Source of the DNA: Candidatus Thorarchaeota archaeon MP11T_1
GTDB lineage: Archaea > Asgardarchaeota > Thorarchaeia > Thorarchaeales > Thorarchaeaceae
Reading direction: 5' to 3'
Assembly: GCA_002825515.1 (NCBI GenBank)
Contig: PJET01000038.1
Span: 1-33,864, forward strand
DNA length: 33,864 bases
The stretch's first letter is position 1. The number at the start of each line of letters is the position of its first letter. This document shows, piece after piece, positions 16,449 through 24,958 of this stretch. The position numbers and the translations under genes were made by a program. The notes beneath the pieces were generated by a model, which saw only the letters and a program-made list of their open reading frames with translations, was not told where the DNA came from and ran no database searches.

Positions 16449-17431
16449 AAATCGTTGTTGTGGGGTCAGGAGCAATTGGAAGCCTATATGGTGCATTCCT
16501 GAGTAGACTTGAAGAAACAGAGGTCATTCTGATAGGCCGGAATCCCCATGTATCTGCAATTCAATCTAAAGGCCTTCTGATTAAAGGAGTCCTAGGAGAA
16601 CATTTCTTCAAACTAAAAGCTATGAGACACGCTTCTGAAGTGGACAAAGCCGATCTTGTAATTATCACAACTAAAACATATGACACGCTCACAGCAGCGA
16701 AAAGTGCAAAACATCTCATTGATGGTGGAGCTTCTATACTCTTGATTCAAAATGGTCTCGGGACTGAAGAGCTAGTAGCAAAAGCTCTAGACACCACTAA
16801 AGTTCTACGAGCAACAACTTGCATGGGCGCACTTAGGACATCACCGGGAGTTGTAACAGCAACAGGTTGTGGCCTCACAGAGATTGGTTCGAGATATCCT
16901 GAGAATTACGAGCTGGTAGAGAATCTTACTGCCATGTTAAAGCAAGTAGGTTTCGATGTACGCTCGAGTGACAATATCGAAGGAGTCGTTTGGACGAAGA
17001 CTCTAGTGAATTGTGGTATCAACCCTGTAGGAGCATTAACAGGACTATCCAATGGAGAAGTCTACAAAAACAAAGCACTTCGGGGCTTGATTGTCAGACT
17101 TGTGGAAGAAGCAGTAAAAGTTGTAAAAGCGTTGGGTATTGAACTCACTACAGAGGATCCTGTTAGATATGCACTTGGAACAGCTAAAGCAACAGGAAAC
17201 AACATTAACTCAATGCTCCAAGATCTTCGCGCAGGAAAAAGAACTGAGATAGATGCGATAACGGGGGAAATCATCAGATTAGCGAAACAGTATGGTATTG
17301 AAACGCCATCAAATGAAGCGGTCTATGCTCTTATCAAAGCACTTGAATCCAAGTATATTGAAGAGGGCATGAAGCTGACTGATATGGATATTCTTGCTGT
17401 TGATGACCTTGTTGAAGCCATAACAAGGTGA
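16445..17431 (+). CDS. panE: 2-dehydropantoate 2-reductase
   Basis: NAD(P)H-dependent reduction of 2-dehydropantoate to pantoate, the substrate of the kinase two genes upstream. The 328-residue protein has an N-terminal Rossmann loop GSGAIGSLYGAFLS (residues 7-20) and the family block VWTKTLVNCGINPVGALTG (about 180-198) with the catalytic Lys. A C-terminal helical ketopantoate-binding domain ends in LTDMDILAVDDLVEAI. Length matches bacterial PanE/KPR with a short extension. The ATG overlaps the PPS stop by 4 bases and the stop overlaps coaBC (GTGA). Nicotinamide specificity cannot be told. Confidence 0.93.
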   Translation: MKIVVVGSGAIGSLYGAFLSRLEETEVILIGRNPHVSAIQSKGLLIKGVLGEHFFKLKAMRHASEVDKADLVIITTKTYDTLTAAKSAKHLIDGGASILLIQNGLGTEELVAKALDTTKVLRATTCMGALRTSPGVVTATGCGLTEIGSRYPENYELVENLTAMLKQVGFDVRSSDNIEGVVWTKTLVNCGINPVGALTGLSNGEVYKNKALRGLIVRLVEEAVKVVKALGIELTTEDPVRYALGTAKATGNNINSMLQDLRAGKRTEIDAITGEIIRLAKQYGIETPSNEAVYALIKALESKYIEEGMKLTDMDILAVDDLVEAITR

Positions 17432-18678
17432 TTATCTTGATTGAGCACACATCCAAGCTTATCAAAGGAAGTCTAAGCAATCTACTAGATGGAAAAACAA
17501 TAGCACTTGGCATCACTGGGAGTGTAGGGGCAGTTGAATGTGTTGCTCTAGCACGTAGACTAATGCGTCATGGAGCGGAAGTTCAAACAGTAATGAGTGG
17601 CATGGCTCAAAGAATTATACACCCGCATCTTATGGAGTGGGCAACTGGCAATCCGGTAATTACCGAACTCACAGGACAAATTGAACATATAACTCTCGCT
17701 GGAAAACACAAGGATCACGTTGATTTGTTTCTAATCGCTCCCTCAACAGCCAATACAATTGGCAAAATTGCTAATGGGATAGATGACACGCCCGTTACCA
17801 CAACGGCTTCATCAGCAATAGGTGCAGGAATTCCCGTGATAATTGTTCCAGCAATGCATGAATCAATGTATGACCATCCTGCAGTCAATGAAAATATTGA
17901 GAAGCTAAGGAGAATGGGAATCACTATTGTCACACCTCGGATGGAAGAGGCAAAGGCAAAGATTCCAGAAGTGACAACAATTGTGGATCATGTCTTGAAA
18001 GTATTGGGACCAAGAGACCTTGAGGGAAAGCATTTCTTAGTCACAGCAGGACCAACACGAGGATGGATAGACAGGGTTCGATTCGTGACAAATCCATCTA
18101 CAGGAAAGATGGGTATTGCAGTAGCAAGAGAGTTAATTCGAAGAGGCGCCTCTGTGTGTTTGGTTCTCGGCCCAACGACCGAACATGGTCCCGAGCTCGC
18201 AGAAGTGCAGAGAGTTACGACATCTAAGGAGATGCTTGAAACTGTTATGACAGAGCTTGCTGCTCGCAAAGCAGATGGCCTTGTATCTGCAGCAGCGATT
18301 CTCGATTATGTCCCCTCTAAGAAAGAAGATAGTAAGATGGCATCAGGTACAGAACGTCTCAATATCGAGTTTATACCCACAAAGAAGATCATCGAAGAAG
18401 CAAGGAAAGCGCACAGAGACTTGTTCATTATTGGGTTTAAGGTTGAGTCAGGAGTTACAGATGAGGAACTTGAAAAGAGAGCTAGGAAAAAAATCGAGGC
18501 GGGCATTTGCGACATCGTAGTTGCTAATGACGAGCAGAGAAAGGGTGTTGCATTTGGTACAGACACAAATGCAGTTTTGATTGTTGGCGCTAATGGCTAT
18601 ACCAAGAACGTGGAACTTGCACCAAAGATTGTGATTGCGCGTCACATTGTTGATGAAATAGTTGATAGAATGAAATAA
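17428..18678 (+). CDS. coaBC: CoaBC: phosphopantothenate--cysteine ligase / decarboxylase
   Basis: A bifunctional enzyme turning 4'-phosphopantothenate and cysteine into 4'-phosphopantetheine, 416 residues. The N-terminal flavoprotein domain (CoaC, about 1-190) shows ALGITGSVGA (28-37), EHITLA with the active-site His, IAPSTANTIGKIANG and PAMHESMY (family PxMNxxMW). The C-terminal CoaB domain (about 195-416) shows FLVTAGPTRGWIDRVRFVTN, STGKMG and IIGFKVE. The longest start is GTG 17428, overlapping the panE stop. TTG 17437 is also likely since AGGTGA sits 5 bases before it. It is last in the operon, convergent with the roadblock gene (4 bases between stops). Confidence 0.95.
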   Translation: MIILIEHTSKLIKGSLSNLLDGKTIALGITGSVGAVECVALARRLMRHGAEVQTVMSGMAQRIIHPHLMEWATGNPVITELTGQIEHITLAGKHKDHVDLFLIAPSTANTIGKIANGIDDTPVTTTASSAIGAGIPVIIVPAMHESMYDHPAVNENIEKLRRMGITIVTPRMEEAKAKIPEVTTIVDHVLKVLGPRDLEGKHFLVTAGPTRGWIDRVRFVTNPSTGKMGIAVARELIRRGASVCLVLGPTTEHGPELAEVQRVTTSKEMLETVMTELAARKADGLVSAAAILDYVPSKKEDSKMASGTERLNIEFIPTKKIIEEARKAHRDLFIIGFKVESGVTDEELEKRARKKIEAGICDIVVANDEQRKGVAFGTDTNAVLIVGANGYTKNVELAPKIVIARHIVDEIVDRMK

Positions 18679-18682
18679 CGAG

Positions 18683-19045
18683 TTAAAGAATCTCGAGTAG
18701 AGAGTCAGCAATTCTTCTCATATCAACAAAGATCAGACCAATTTGGGCATCTGCCTTGGCTAATACAAGAAGGAGTGCATTTTCTCCAACTGATGTTAGA
18801 AGTGTGTAACCTCTTTCGCCTTTGACATAGACTTCCTTGAAGCTTCCACGGTCCAACTCGGTTGTCGCTTTTTCACCAAGTGATAACAAGCCAGCACTTA
18901 TCGCTGCTACTCGTTCTTGCTCAGTTTCGGGCAAAGCAGATGAAATCATCAAACCATCTGCAGAAACAAGAGCTGCACCTTCGACACCTGGTACTGTTTC
19001 GAAATCACGAATAGTTTTGTTGATGCTATCCACACGACTGGACAT
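18683..19045 (-). CDS. Roadblock/LC7 domain protein
   Basis: A 120-residue single-domain protein with the roadblock/LC7 pattern: an N-terminal helix, VPGVEGAALVSADGLMIS (strand-turn-strand), a helix containing AAISAGLLSLGEKA, strands YTLLTSVGENALLLVLA and a final helix. Roadblock proteins dimerise and act as scaffolds or GAPs for small GTPases (MglB for MglA, Ragulator for Rag). Three divergent GTPases are encoded in this window, one MglA-like. The ATG at 19045, with GAGGGTG upstream, is preferred over the longer TTG frame from 19072. The downstream neighbour converges. The actual GTPase partner is unknown. Confidence 0.88.
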   Translation of the reverse strand: MSSRVDSINKTIRDFETVPGVEGAALVSADGLMISSALPETEQERVAAISAGLLSLGEKATTELDRGSFKEVYVKGERGYTLLTSVGENALLLVLAKADAQIGLIFVDMRRIADSLLEIL

Positions 19046-19147
19046 ACTTGCACCCTCTAGGAATCCAAACAAACGCTAGTCTGTGGCTTTCTATAATAAC
19101 TTATTGTATCTCTAGATTTTCTGATTGCTTCATTATCATGAATAGTT

Positions 19148-22100
19148 TTAGACACCAAAGTACTCTTTTACATCAGATTTGCCATCCTTTTCTTTTTGTA
19201 TGGCTTTCTCCTTCTTGTCATGCGGTGTACTATCTCTATTCCACCCTAAACTGTCACCACGTTTTTTCTTCCAATAAATCCATCCACCAATCACAACGAT
19301 CAATCCACCTCCAAGGATGCCAAGCACAACCCATGGAAACGGTCGAATAAGTATGAACTGATCTATTGAAAGAGTAAGTGTATCATAGCCAGCTTTAGTT
19401 GCGATGAAGCTTAGGTCAAATTGGCCAATGTTTGCTTGAGTCCAATCACCTGTTAAGGTTACAATGTAGATTCCGTTGCTAGATTCTTGTGCAGTGACTT
19501 GACTAGAGTTTAACCAAATGTCAAGATTTGCTGACTCAACAGGGGTTCCTACAATGTCAGTCAATTCAATAAAGATAGTAACTTGATCACCCGCCCAGAT
19601 TATTCTCTGATTTAGAGATACACTCTGAAGAGTAATTGAGGGTGCACCACTCCAGTGTACTGCATTCTCGATTGTCGTGTTTTTATTCGACCCAAAGGGG
19701 AACGTAGTTGTAAGCGCCAGCTTGCCTGAACCTATTGCTCCAGCAACCATCACTGGATTCGACCCATCGGTGGCAAGCACGGTTAGATTTGCCCATACAT
19801 CTGAGAAATGTCCAGTATAATTAACAGTAGAACCCAGAGTATTTGGAGAGTTGAGAAGTGGATGTGTTGTATCCATAAAATTGATTGATGTACCAGACCC
19901 GATAGCTTCGTAAGAAACAGGCCAAGGCAACCAAGGTATAGACGCTGAAACACCGAAGAAGACTATGGTTCCTCCACTTCGTACATATGCTTCTAGCACA
20001 CTGCTAGATGATGAGAAACTTGGTCCTAGAATGTCTAAAGTACCGGGTTCAACAAGAACAATATGTCTTAGAGGAAGTAATTGCAGAAATTCTGTGTAGT
20101 TAGATACTTCATAATAATCAAAGACGACACTCAAAGATGTCAATGTAGAGGGCAGATATGAGGATGAACCAAGTGCTGCGACAACGCCAATTCCTTGTCC
20201 AGGTACATGACTATCGAATGCACTAGTTAGTGGGTTGATAGCTGTAACATGAGGCGAGGTAACTGGCTCATAAAGCCGAACAGAGGGGTCACCAAAGAGA
20301 ATCTGTTGATTTGCATAGTCTCGAGGGTCACGTCCAATCAGTGGGTCCGAGTAATCTATGGAAGTTGTTGAAAGACCGTTCGAAAGTGCTTCAGATATTG
20401 TTGAACCAGCACACAGGGATTGGGTCAGAAGTACTGAAAGCATGCCTGCTGGACGAAAATAGACTGTCCTAGGAGCTGCTGTAACGGCTACAGCGCCGTG
20501 TTCCATTAGAATAATAGGCATTTCAGTGCCACCAAGAAGGCAAGCAGTCAGGATTACAATAGGACTACCAATATTTCCTATTGCAGCATCTAAATCATGA
20601 GATGATCTTGTCACATGATTTGCTAATTCACCAGGGAATGCGACTGGATTTACAAGACTGTATGCATCAGAGGGACTTTCTCTAGTAGTTAGACTCTCCT
20701 CAAAACCATAAGGAGCATCTGCATTCCTCATTGAGAAGTATCCAACTCCGTTGGGCCTATCGGGAGGGTCTCGTGGTAGTTCAGTAAGTGTTCCATGAGT
20801 GCTTAGTGACCAAAAAGCAACTTGAGTGTCAAGAGTGGCAAAAACCTCGTTCTGCCCTACATGACTCTCAATCGAAAACCCTACAGCTTCGAGTGCATCA
20901 GTTGTGTTCTCGATCTGGTATAGAGTGTTGTAATCGTAGTTATTGTCGATGAATGTATCACCGTCTGTATAGGCATACATACTAACCAGAGAGGTATTTG
21001 CTTGGTCCGCAGTCAGGAATAGGAAGCGGTGTAGAAGTCCTCTGTTGATGAGAATAGACGCAAGTGTAGATTTAGCTGAAGGTATCCGACCGGGATTGAA
21101 ATGAGTCTGTAAAGATCTATCAAAACTATAAGGAAGAAGAGATGCAGGAGAAACAATCACAATCGGTTGGGAATATGTTGAGTTGTAAGCACCTCTTGTT
21201 GCCAGAAAAGCTTCAAAACTAGCCTCAGACTCCATCATTGAGAACTTATTCGGGATTCGCTCATCATACCATCCGTTTTCAGCACGATTTTCATATTTAT
21301 TGATAACATAGATGTTATTGATTTCAGGACCGATCATATATGGAGCCCATGTTTCTTGAGCTCGTGTTGTGAGCTCATTATTGTTCCCACACAGTGAGAA
21401 TATTGGACTGCCATGAACTGCTGCGGAGAAAGCGGCAGGAGCAAATAACTCGTTTCCATTACCCACTGGAAGAGTGACTACAACATCTCTAGAATCAGAG
21501 AGGGAGGTTATCGCTGATGTTACAAGAGGATAACTTTGTAGATTGTTTAAGGTTCCATATGAACTAAGTAGAGTTGCGAGTGTGCTGTCTTGTAGATTGG
21601 ACGGGTCAACGAGGTAAATATTGGACACATTCAGGCGAGTAAGTGCCCAGTCTGTTTCGTCAGGAATTTGGTCTTCATAAACATAAAGCAGTGGAGCATT
21701 TAGAAGAGATGCAAGCACCGCAGCATTTGCGGCAGATTCCATGTAAGATTGGAAATCAACAGGGAGTGCAGATATTGACCATGATAGGTTGATATTGTTT
21801 TGTTCTTCATTCGCATTCATCCAAGCAGCAATTATAGTCCAGTCTCCAGGCATCGGATATGGGAGAGCTATGGTTTCTCTGCCCGGATTGGATAGGATAC
21901 TTCCAGCAGGAGCCCACATTGCTAGTCTACCAGTTGGGTCAATAAGTGCAAGATTGAGGTCAGTAGCTGCATTATCCCATTGGAGAGATACGTTGAACCA
22001 CTTCGCATTTGCTGGTATCGTGACACTTCGAGTATACCCTGGGTGACAAACTACTTCATTGTCCATAATTGTTGTACCTGCAACATCTCGTGTGATGTTC

Positions 22101-22957
22101 ATTGTCCACGTGCCATCAACAGCTTTAGGTAACCAGAAATTCAGAGGTACTGGAGCCGCTACAAGTCCTACCTGTCTTGAGAAGTAGATTTGATTAAAGA
22201 CTGAATAGTCCACAAGTTCTCCATTTGGGTCTATGAGTTCATGAGTGAGAATCTCACTGCCAGTCCAATTGAATCTGCCCTCTATCCAAGCAGCCCATGA
22301 GGGAGGCGTGAAATTAATGCTTGAAGGAGCTCCATATGTAACAGATCCTCCAAACTCCATTATCTCTGATGCTTGGTTTTGCAAAACGTGAGTAGCACCA
22401 CCAGTGATTGTTGAGGGTGTTTCAAAATTCTCTTTCAATAATCCAACAACTGCAGTTGAGCTTCCACTCCATGCATTGGCTGCGAGTAATGATGCAATCT
22501 CAGCAGCAGTAGAACCTGTAATTCGAGGAAATATTTTGACACCAATATCTTGCTGTAAATGGGACAAATAATCTTCAGAGAAATCGCCAATTGCAATTGC
22601 TTGCGTTATTCCACCATCCCCTTCCAGATAATCAGACCAATCTTCTAAGAGCCAAGATTCACTCTCTGAACCTTCACTGTAGATTAAAGGAGAAATATAC
22701 TGAGTGTCATTGAAATAGAAGACCGATGTCGGAATTGCCGCCATGTACGCAAACTCATCAATATACGAGCTAGGATTTGGGGAAACAAAAGCAACCCTTG
22801 TGAGTGGCACTTGATCGGTAGGCACACCACTGAGAATATGGCTTCTGGAAGTAGGATTTAAGGTTGAAAGGACAAAGAATCCAGAGATTGGGCCCAATGT
22901 ACCCACCATGAGAGCAATAAGAAGGTAAGCGAGTGTTTTTTTCCTAGAGTTAGTCAT
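19148..22957 (-). CDS. Surface-anchored C25 (gingipain-like) cysteine peptidase
   Basis: A 1269-residue secreted, membrane-anchored protein. An N-terminal hydrophobic segment (8-30) acts as signal or anchor and a C-terminal helix (1207-1230) is followed by a basic cytoplasmic tail. The caspase-like clan CD core lies at about 440-900: the His is in STHGTL (H721) and the Cys is in VILTACLLGG (C806). LFGDPSVRLY (887-896) is the C25 end signature. Before it (50-440) are repeated beta-rich segments. After it, 920-1100 resembles a glutamine-amidotransferase-like domain (EAYVRSGGTIVFFG) and 1110-1200 is Ig-like. Family enzymes cleave proteins outside the cell; specificity is unknown. A palindrome overlaps its promoter. 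Confidence 0.8.
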   Translation of the reverse strand: MTNSRKKTLAYLLIALMVGTLGPISGFFVLSTLNPTSRSHILSGVPTDQVPLTRVAFVSPNPSSYIDEFAYMAAIPTSVFYFNDTQYISPLIYSEGSESESWLLEDWSDYLEGDGGITQAIAIGDFSEDYLSHLQQDIGVKIFPRITGSTAAEIASLLAANAWSGSSTAVVGLLKENFETPSTITGGATHVLQNQASEIMEFGGSVTYGAPSSINFTPPSWAAWIEGRFNWTGSEILTHELIDPNGELVDYSVFNQIYFSRQVGLVAAPVPLNFWLPKAVDGTWTMNITRDVAGTTIMDNEVVCHPGYTRSVTIPANAKWFNVSLQWDNAATDLNLALIDPTGRLAMWAPAGSILSNPGRETIALPYPMPGDWTIIAAWMNANEEQNNINLSWSISALPVDFQSYMESAANAAVLASLLNAPLLYVYEDQIPDETDWALTRLNVSNIYLVDPSNLQDSTLATLLSSYGTLNNLQSYPLVTSAITSLSDSRDVVVTLPVGNGNELFAPAAFSAAVHGSPIFSLCGNNNELTTRAQETWAPYMIGPEINNIYVINKYENRAENGWYDERIPNKFSMMESEASFEAFLATRGAYNSTYSQPIVIVSPASLLPYSFDRSLQTHFNPGRIPSAKSTLASILINRGLLHRFLFLTADQANTSLVSMYAYTDGDTFIDNNYDYNTLYQIENTTDALEAVGFSIESHVGQNEVFATLDTQVAFWSLSTHGTLTELPRDPPDRPNGVGYFSMRNADAPYGFEESLTTRESPSDAYSLVNPVAFPGELANHVTRSSHDLDAAIGNIGSPIVILTACLLGGTEMPIILMEHGAVAVTAAPRTVYFRPAGMLSVLLTQSLCAGSTISEALSNGLSTTSIDYSDPLIGRDPRDYANQQILFGDPSVRLYEPVTSPHVTAINPLTSAFDSHVPGQGIGVVAALGSSSYLPSTLTSLSVVFDYYEVSNYTEFLQLLPLRHIVLVEPGTLDILGPSFSSSSSVLEAYVRSGGTIVFFGVSASIPWLPWPVSYEAIGSGTSINFMDTTHPLLNSPNTLGSTVNYTGHFSDVWANLTVLATDGSNPVMVAGAIGSGKLALTTTFPFGSNKNTTIENAVHWSGAPSITLQSVSLNQRIIWAGDQVTIFIELTDIVGTPVESANLDIWLNSSQVTAQESSNGIYIVTLTGDWTQANIGQFDLSFIATKAGYDTLTLSIDQFILIRPFPWVVLGILGGGLIVVIGGWIYWKKKRGDSLGWNRDSTPHDKKEKAIQKEKDGKSDVKEYFGV

Positions 22958-22981
22958 ATGGGGTGCACTCCGATAGAATTC

Positions 22982-23003
22982 ACTATGAAGATGAATTCAT
23001 AGT
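22982..23003. promoter_or_regulatory. Operator-like palindrome upstream of the C25 peptidase
   Basis: A perfect 8-bp inverted repeat ACTATGAA (22982-22989) / TTCATAGT (22996-23003) with a 6-base spacer. It lies 25-46 bases upstream of the peptidase ATG and overlaps a minus-strand TATA-like TTTACTAT. The position and dyad symmetry suit a transcription-factor site. A short mRNA hairpin is the alternative. Confidence 0.4.
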
Positions 23004-23058
23004 AAATAGAGTTTTCCCGTGGAAAACACCAAGCATTCATTTCAATGATTTAGACAAT

Positions 23059-23925
23059 TTATTCATCAGCTTGAAACTCTAGAAGATCCTCGTCGAAATC
23101 ATCATCTTCGCCCTCTTCTTCCTCTATTTCTTCAGGTAATGCATCTGTTAATTCATCAATTACCCGACGAAGCCTGCGACGTGTACTTTTTGGAACATCC
23201 CACATCTTCTGTTCTGCACGTTCGAGAACTTCTCTTGCTATATCGAATATTTCAGATTCGTAATAATTCTGAGCAGCTTCTACAAAGAGCTCAGCTGCTT
23301 TCTTCTGATTACCTGATGTTTCAGCAATATCACCAAGAAGAGAGCAAGCATCTGCGATTCCAGATTTATCATCAATCTCTTTGTAGACCTTCAAAGCTTT
23401 CTTGATTGTAGTTTCTGCTTCAGTCCAGTCTTCTTTGTCAGCATAGGCAGCGCCCATATCCATTATCACACTTGCAACGCCCTGCTCATTCTCGAGTGAT
23501 TTGTATGCACGCTGTGCCTTTTTGAAATGGTCCATTGCAGTTTCAAAGCTCCCATGACCCAAGCTTGCCAAAGCTAGACCATAAATTGCATCAGCAGCGC
23601 CACTCTCATTCGAAGTTTTTTCGAACATTTCTCTGGCAGATTCGAGTGTGGCAATTGCCTCATCCCATCGTTCCAAGTTAATCCGTGCAACTCCAAGATT
23701 GTACATTGTGTCGGAGATGCCAGTTTCATCTTTCAACTCTTGATAGATCTTCAAAGAGTCTTCGAAGCATTTGTGAGCCTCTTCAAATTCTGCTACAGAC
23801 ATGTAGATATTACCAACTGCATTGAACATCTTTGCGGCTGTATCTTTTTCACCAGATTCTAGAAAAGAAACAGCTTGTTCTAGAATTTCAGCCGGATCAA
23901 CATCTTCGAAATCTTCTTCGCTCAT
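23059..23925 (-). CDS. TPR repeat protein with acidic tail
   Basis: A 288-residue cytosolic protein built of about five tetratricopeptide-like repeats with 40-residue spacing (roughly residues 30-225), as in LGN/rapsyn-type TPRs. Successive units read YQELKDETGISDTMYNLG, FEKTSNESGAADAIYGLA, YKSLENEQGVASVIMDMG and YKEIDDKSGIADACSLLG. A basic helix (RRRLRRVIDEL) and an Asp/Glu-rich end follow. TPRs bind partner proteins; no enzymatic motif is present. The ATG at 23925 is preferred to GTG 23934 because AGGTGA lies 5 bases before it. Flanked by the C25 peptidase and a small GTPase gene on the same strand, each with its own upstream gap. Confidence 0.88.
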   Translation of the reverse strand: MSEEDFEDVDPAEILEQAVSFLESGEKDTAAKMFNAVGNIYMSVAEFEEAHKCFEDSLKIYQELKDETGISDTMYNLGVARINLERWDEAIATLESAREMFEKTSNESGAADAIYGLALASLGHGSFETAMDHFKKAQRAYKSLENEQGVASVIMDMGAAYADKEDWTEAETTIKKALKVYKEIDDKSGIADACSLLGDIAETSGNQKKAAELFVEAAQNYYESEIFDIAREVLERAEQKMWDVPKSTRRRLRRVIDELTDALPEEIEEEEGEDDDFDEDLLEFQADE

Positions 23926-24051
23926 CAGGCTCACCTGAAATCATCATCGTTGGCGTGCTATATCGCTTTTGATTCTTTCTGAACAGCCATATACCTCATA
24001 CCGAGATATAAAGAGATAGGACTGGTTAAGAAGAGTCCAGCTGATACATCA

Positions 24052-24753
24052 CTACCGAGGCATTAGTAGGACAGGATTCTCAAGTAGCGGTCTTACTGAG
24101 TCTTTAACGAAGAACTGCTCATCGCCTACTTGTACCTCAAGTAATTTCCTCAACTCAAATCTGCGAAGGTAGCCAACAGCTTGTTCACGTTCTAAGTTCA
24201 AATCCTTCATCAGCTTATTCAGACCTTTCTTGTCACCACTGTATTCAGCAAATTTTGAGAAAACAGAACTCCATTGCATCATAACCAGATATAGGAGCGT
24301 TCGTAGCATACTGTCGACATTGTCTCCTGTCTTAGCTGAAACAGGAAAGACTGGAAGACCAGCAAGAAATCGAAGTTTCTTCCGAAGCTGATCGATAGGT
24401 CTAGATTCTTGGAGGTCCTGCTTATTGGCTGCTACTACACATGGTACACCTGGTAGGAAGAAAGCAATCTCTCTGAAGAATAGTTTAGCGCGGGCGTCTG
24501 ATTCAGGGTCTACAGAGTCAACAACAAAAATGATTCCATCTGCTCCTTCACTGAGTATCTTTCGCATAGTACGAAATCGAAGTAGTCCTGGAGTACCGAA
24601 CATGAAGACAATCAATCCATCTACATTTGCTAGGCCATGGTCCATAGCAATGGTAGTACCCCTACGCTCAACATTGATACACGCACCATTAGTAATGTGA
24701 TGAATCATCTTGCTTTTGCCAGCCTCATAGGGACCTGTCACGACAATCTTCAT
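24052..24753 (-). CDS. COG2229-like small GTPase with C-terminal winged helix
   Basis: A 233-residue protein. G-domain motifs: P-loop GPYEAGKSK (7-15), TTIAMDHG as switch I (33-40), FGTPG (52-56) where the usual DxxG Asp is Phe, NKQD (110-113) and SAK (139-141). This set matches the COG2229 family (TTVAMDFG, LFGTPGQERF), found in archaea and bacteria beside roadblock proteins. The usual Gln after GTPG is replaced by Leu, so intrinsic hydrolysis may differ. Residues about 165-233 look like a winged helix (EREQAVGYLRRFELRKLLEV). The ATG at 24753 is at a CTTATAAT promoter distance giving a leader of about 30 bases. No membrane anchor is seen. Confidence 0.85.
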   Translation of the reverse strand: MKIVVTGPYEAGKSKMIHHITNGACINVERRGTTIAMDHGLANVDGLIVFMFGTPGLLRFRTMRKILSEGADGIIFVVDSVDPESDARAKLFFREIAFFLPGVPCVVAANKQDLQESRPIDQLRKKLRFLAGLPVFPVSAKTGDNVDSMLRTLLYLVMMQWSSVFSKFAEYSGDKKGLNKLMKDLNLEREQAVGYLRRFELRKLLEVQVGDEQFFVKDSVRPLLENPVLLMPR

Positions 24754-24806
24754 GCGACTACCAAATCCTGATTCCGTTTCAGTGTATTTCCAGTATTCTG
24801 ATGCTC

Positions 24807-24814
24807 ATTATAAG
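24807..24814 (-). promoter_or_regulatory. TATA-like box of the COG2229-like GTPase gene
   Basis: CTTATAAT on the minus strand, 54-61 bases before the ATG at 24753; the predicted start is near 24782. Confidence 0.5.
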
Positions 24815-24899
24815 GTTTGTAGTGCTATTATTGGTGTGATATAAACAGGCGCCAGAGGTTGCTAGTGGTTGATACATTCCTTCTACTTGGGTATATGAA

Positions 24900-24928
24900 G
24901 AGACCGTCCGCTCGCAACGGCAGTCCTC
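24900..24928 (-). promoter_or_regulatory. Hairpin in the selD 3' region, weak SECIS candidate
   Basis: On the minus strand, 31 bases after the selD stop, this folds as GAG[G]ACTGCCG-TTGCGAG-CGG[A]CGGTCTC: about ten pairs, a single bulged A on the 3' side and a 3-bp G/C cap under a 7-base loop. Archaeal SECIS elements have a 3-bp G/C cap with a 3' bulged A, but also a 5' GAA that is absent here, and they usually lie in the 3' UTR. It is reported because selD needs a SECIS. The match is partial and could be a simple terminator-like hairpin. Confidence 0.25.
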
Positions 24929-24958
24929 AAACAAGGGTCCCATGGGCTTACCAAGTTA

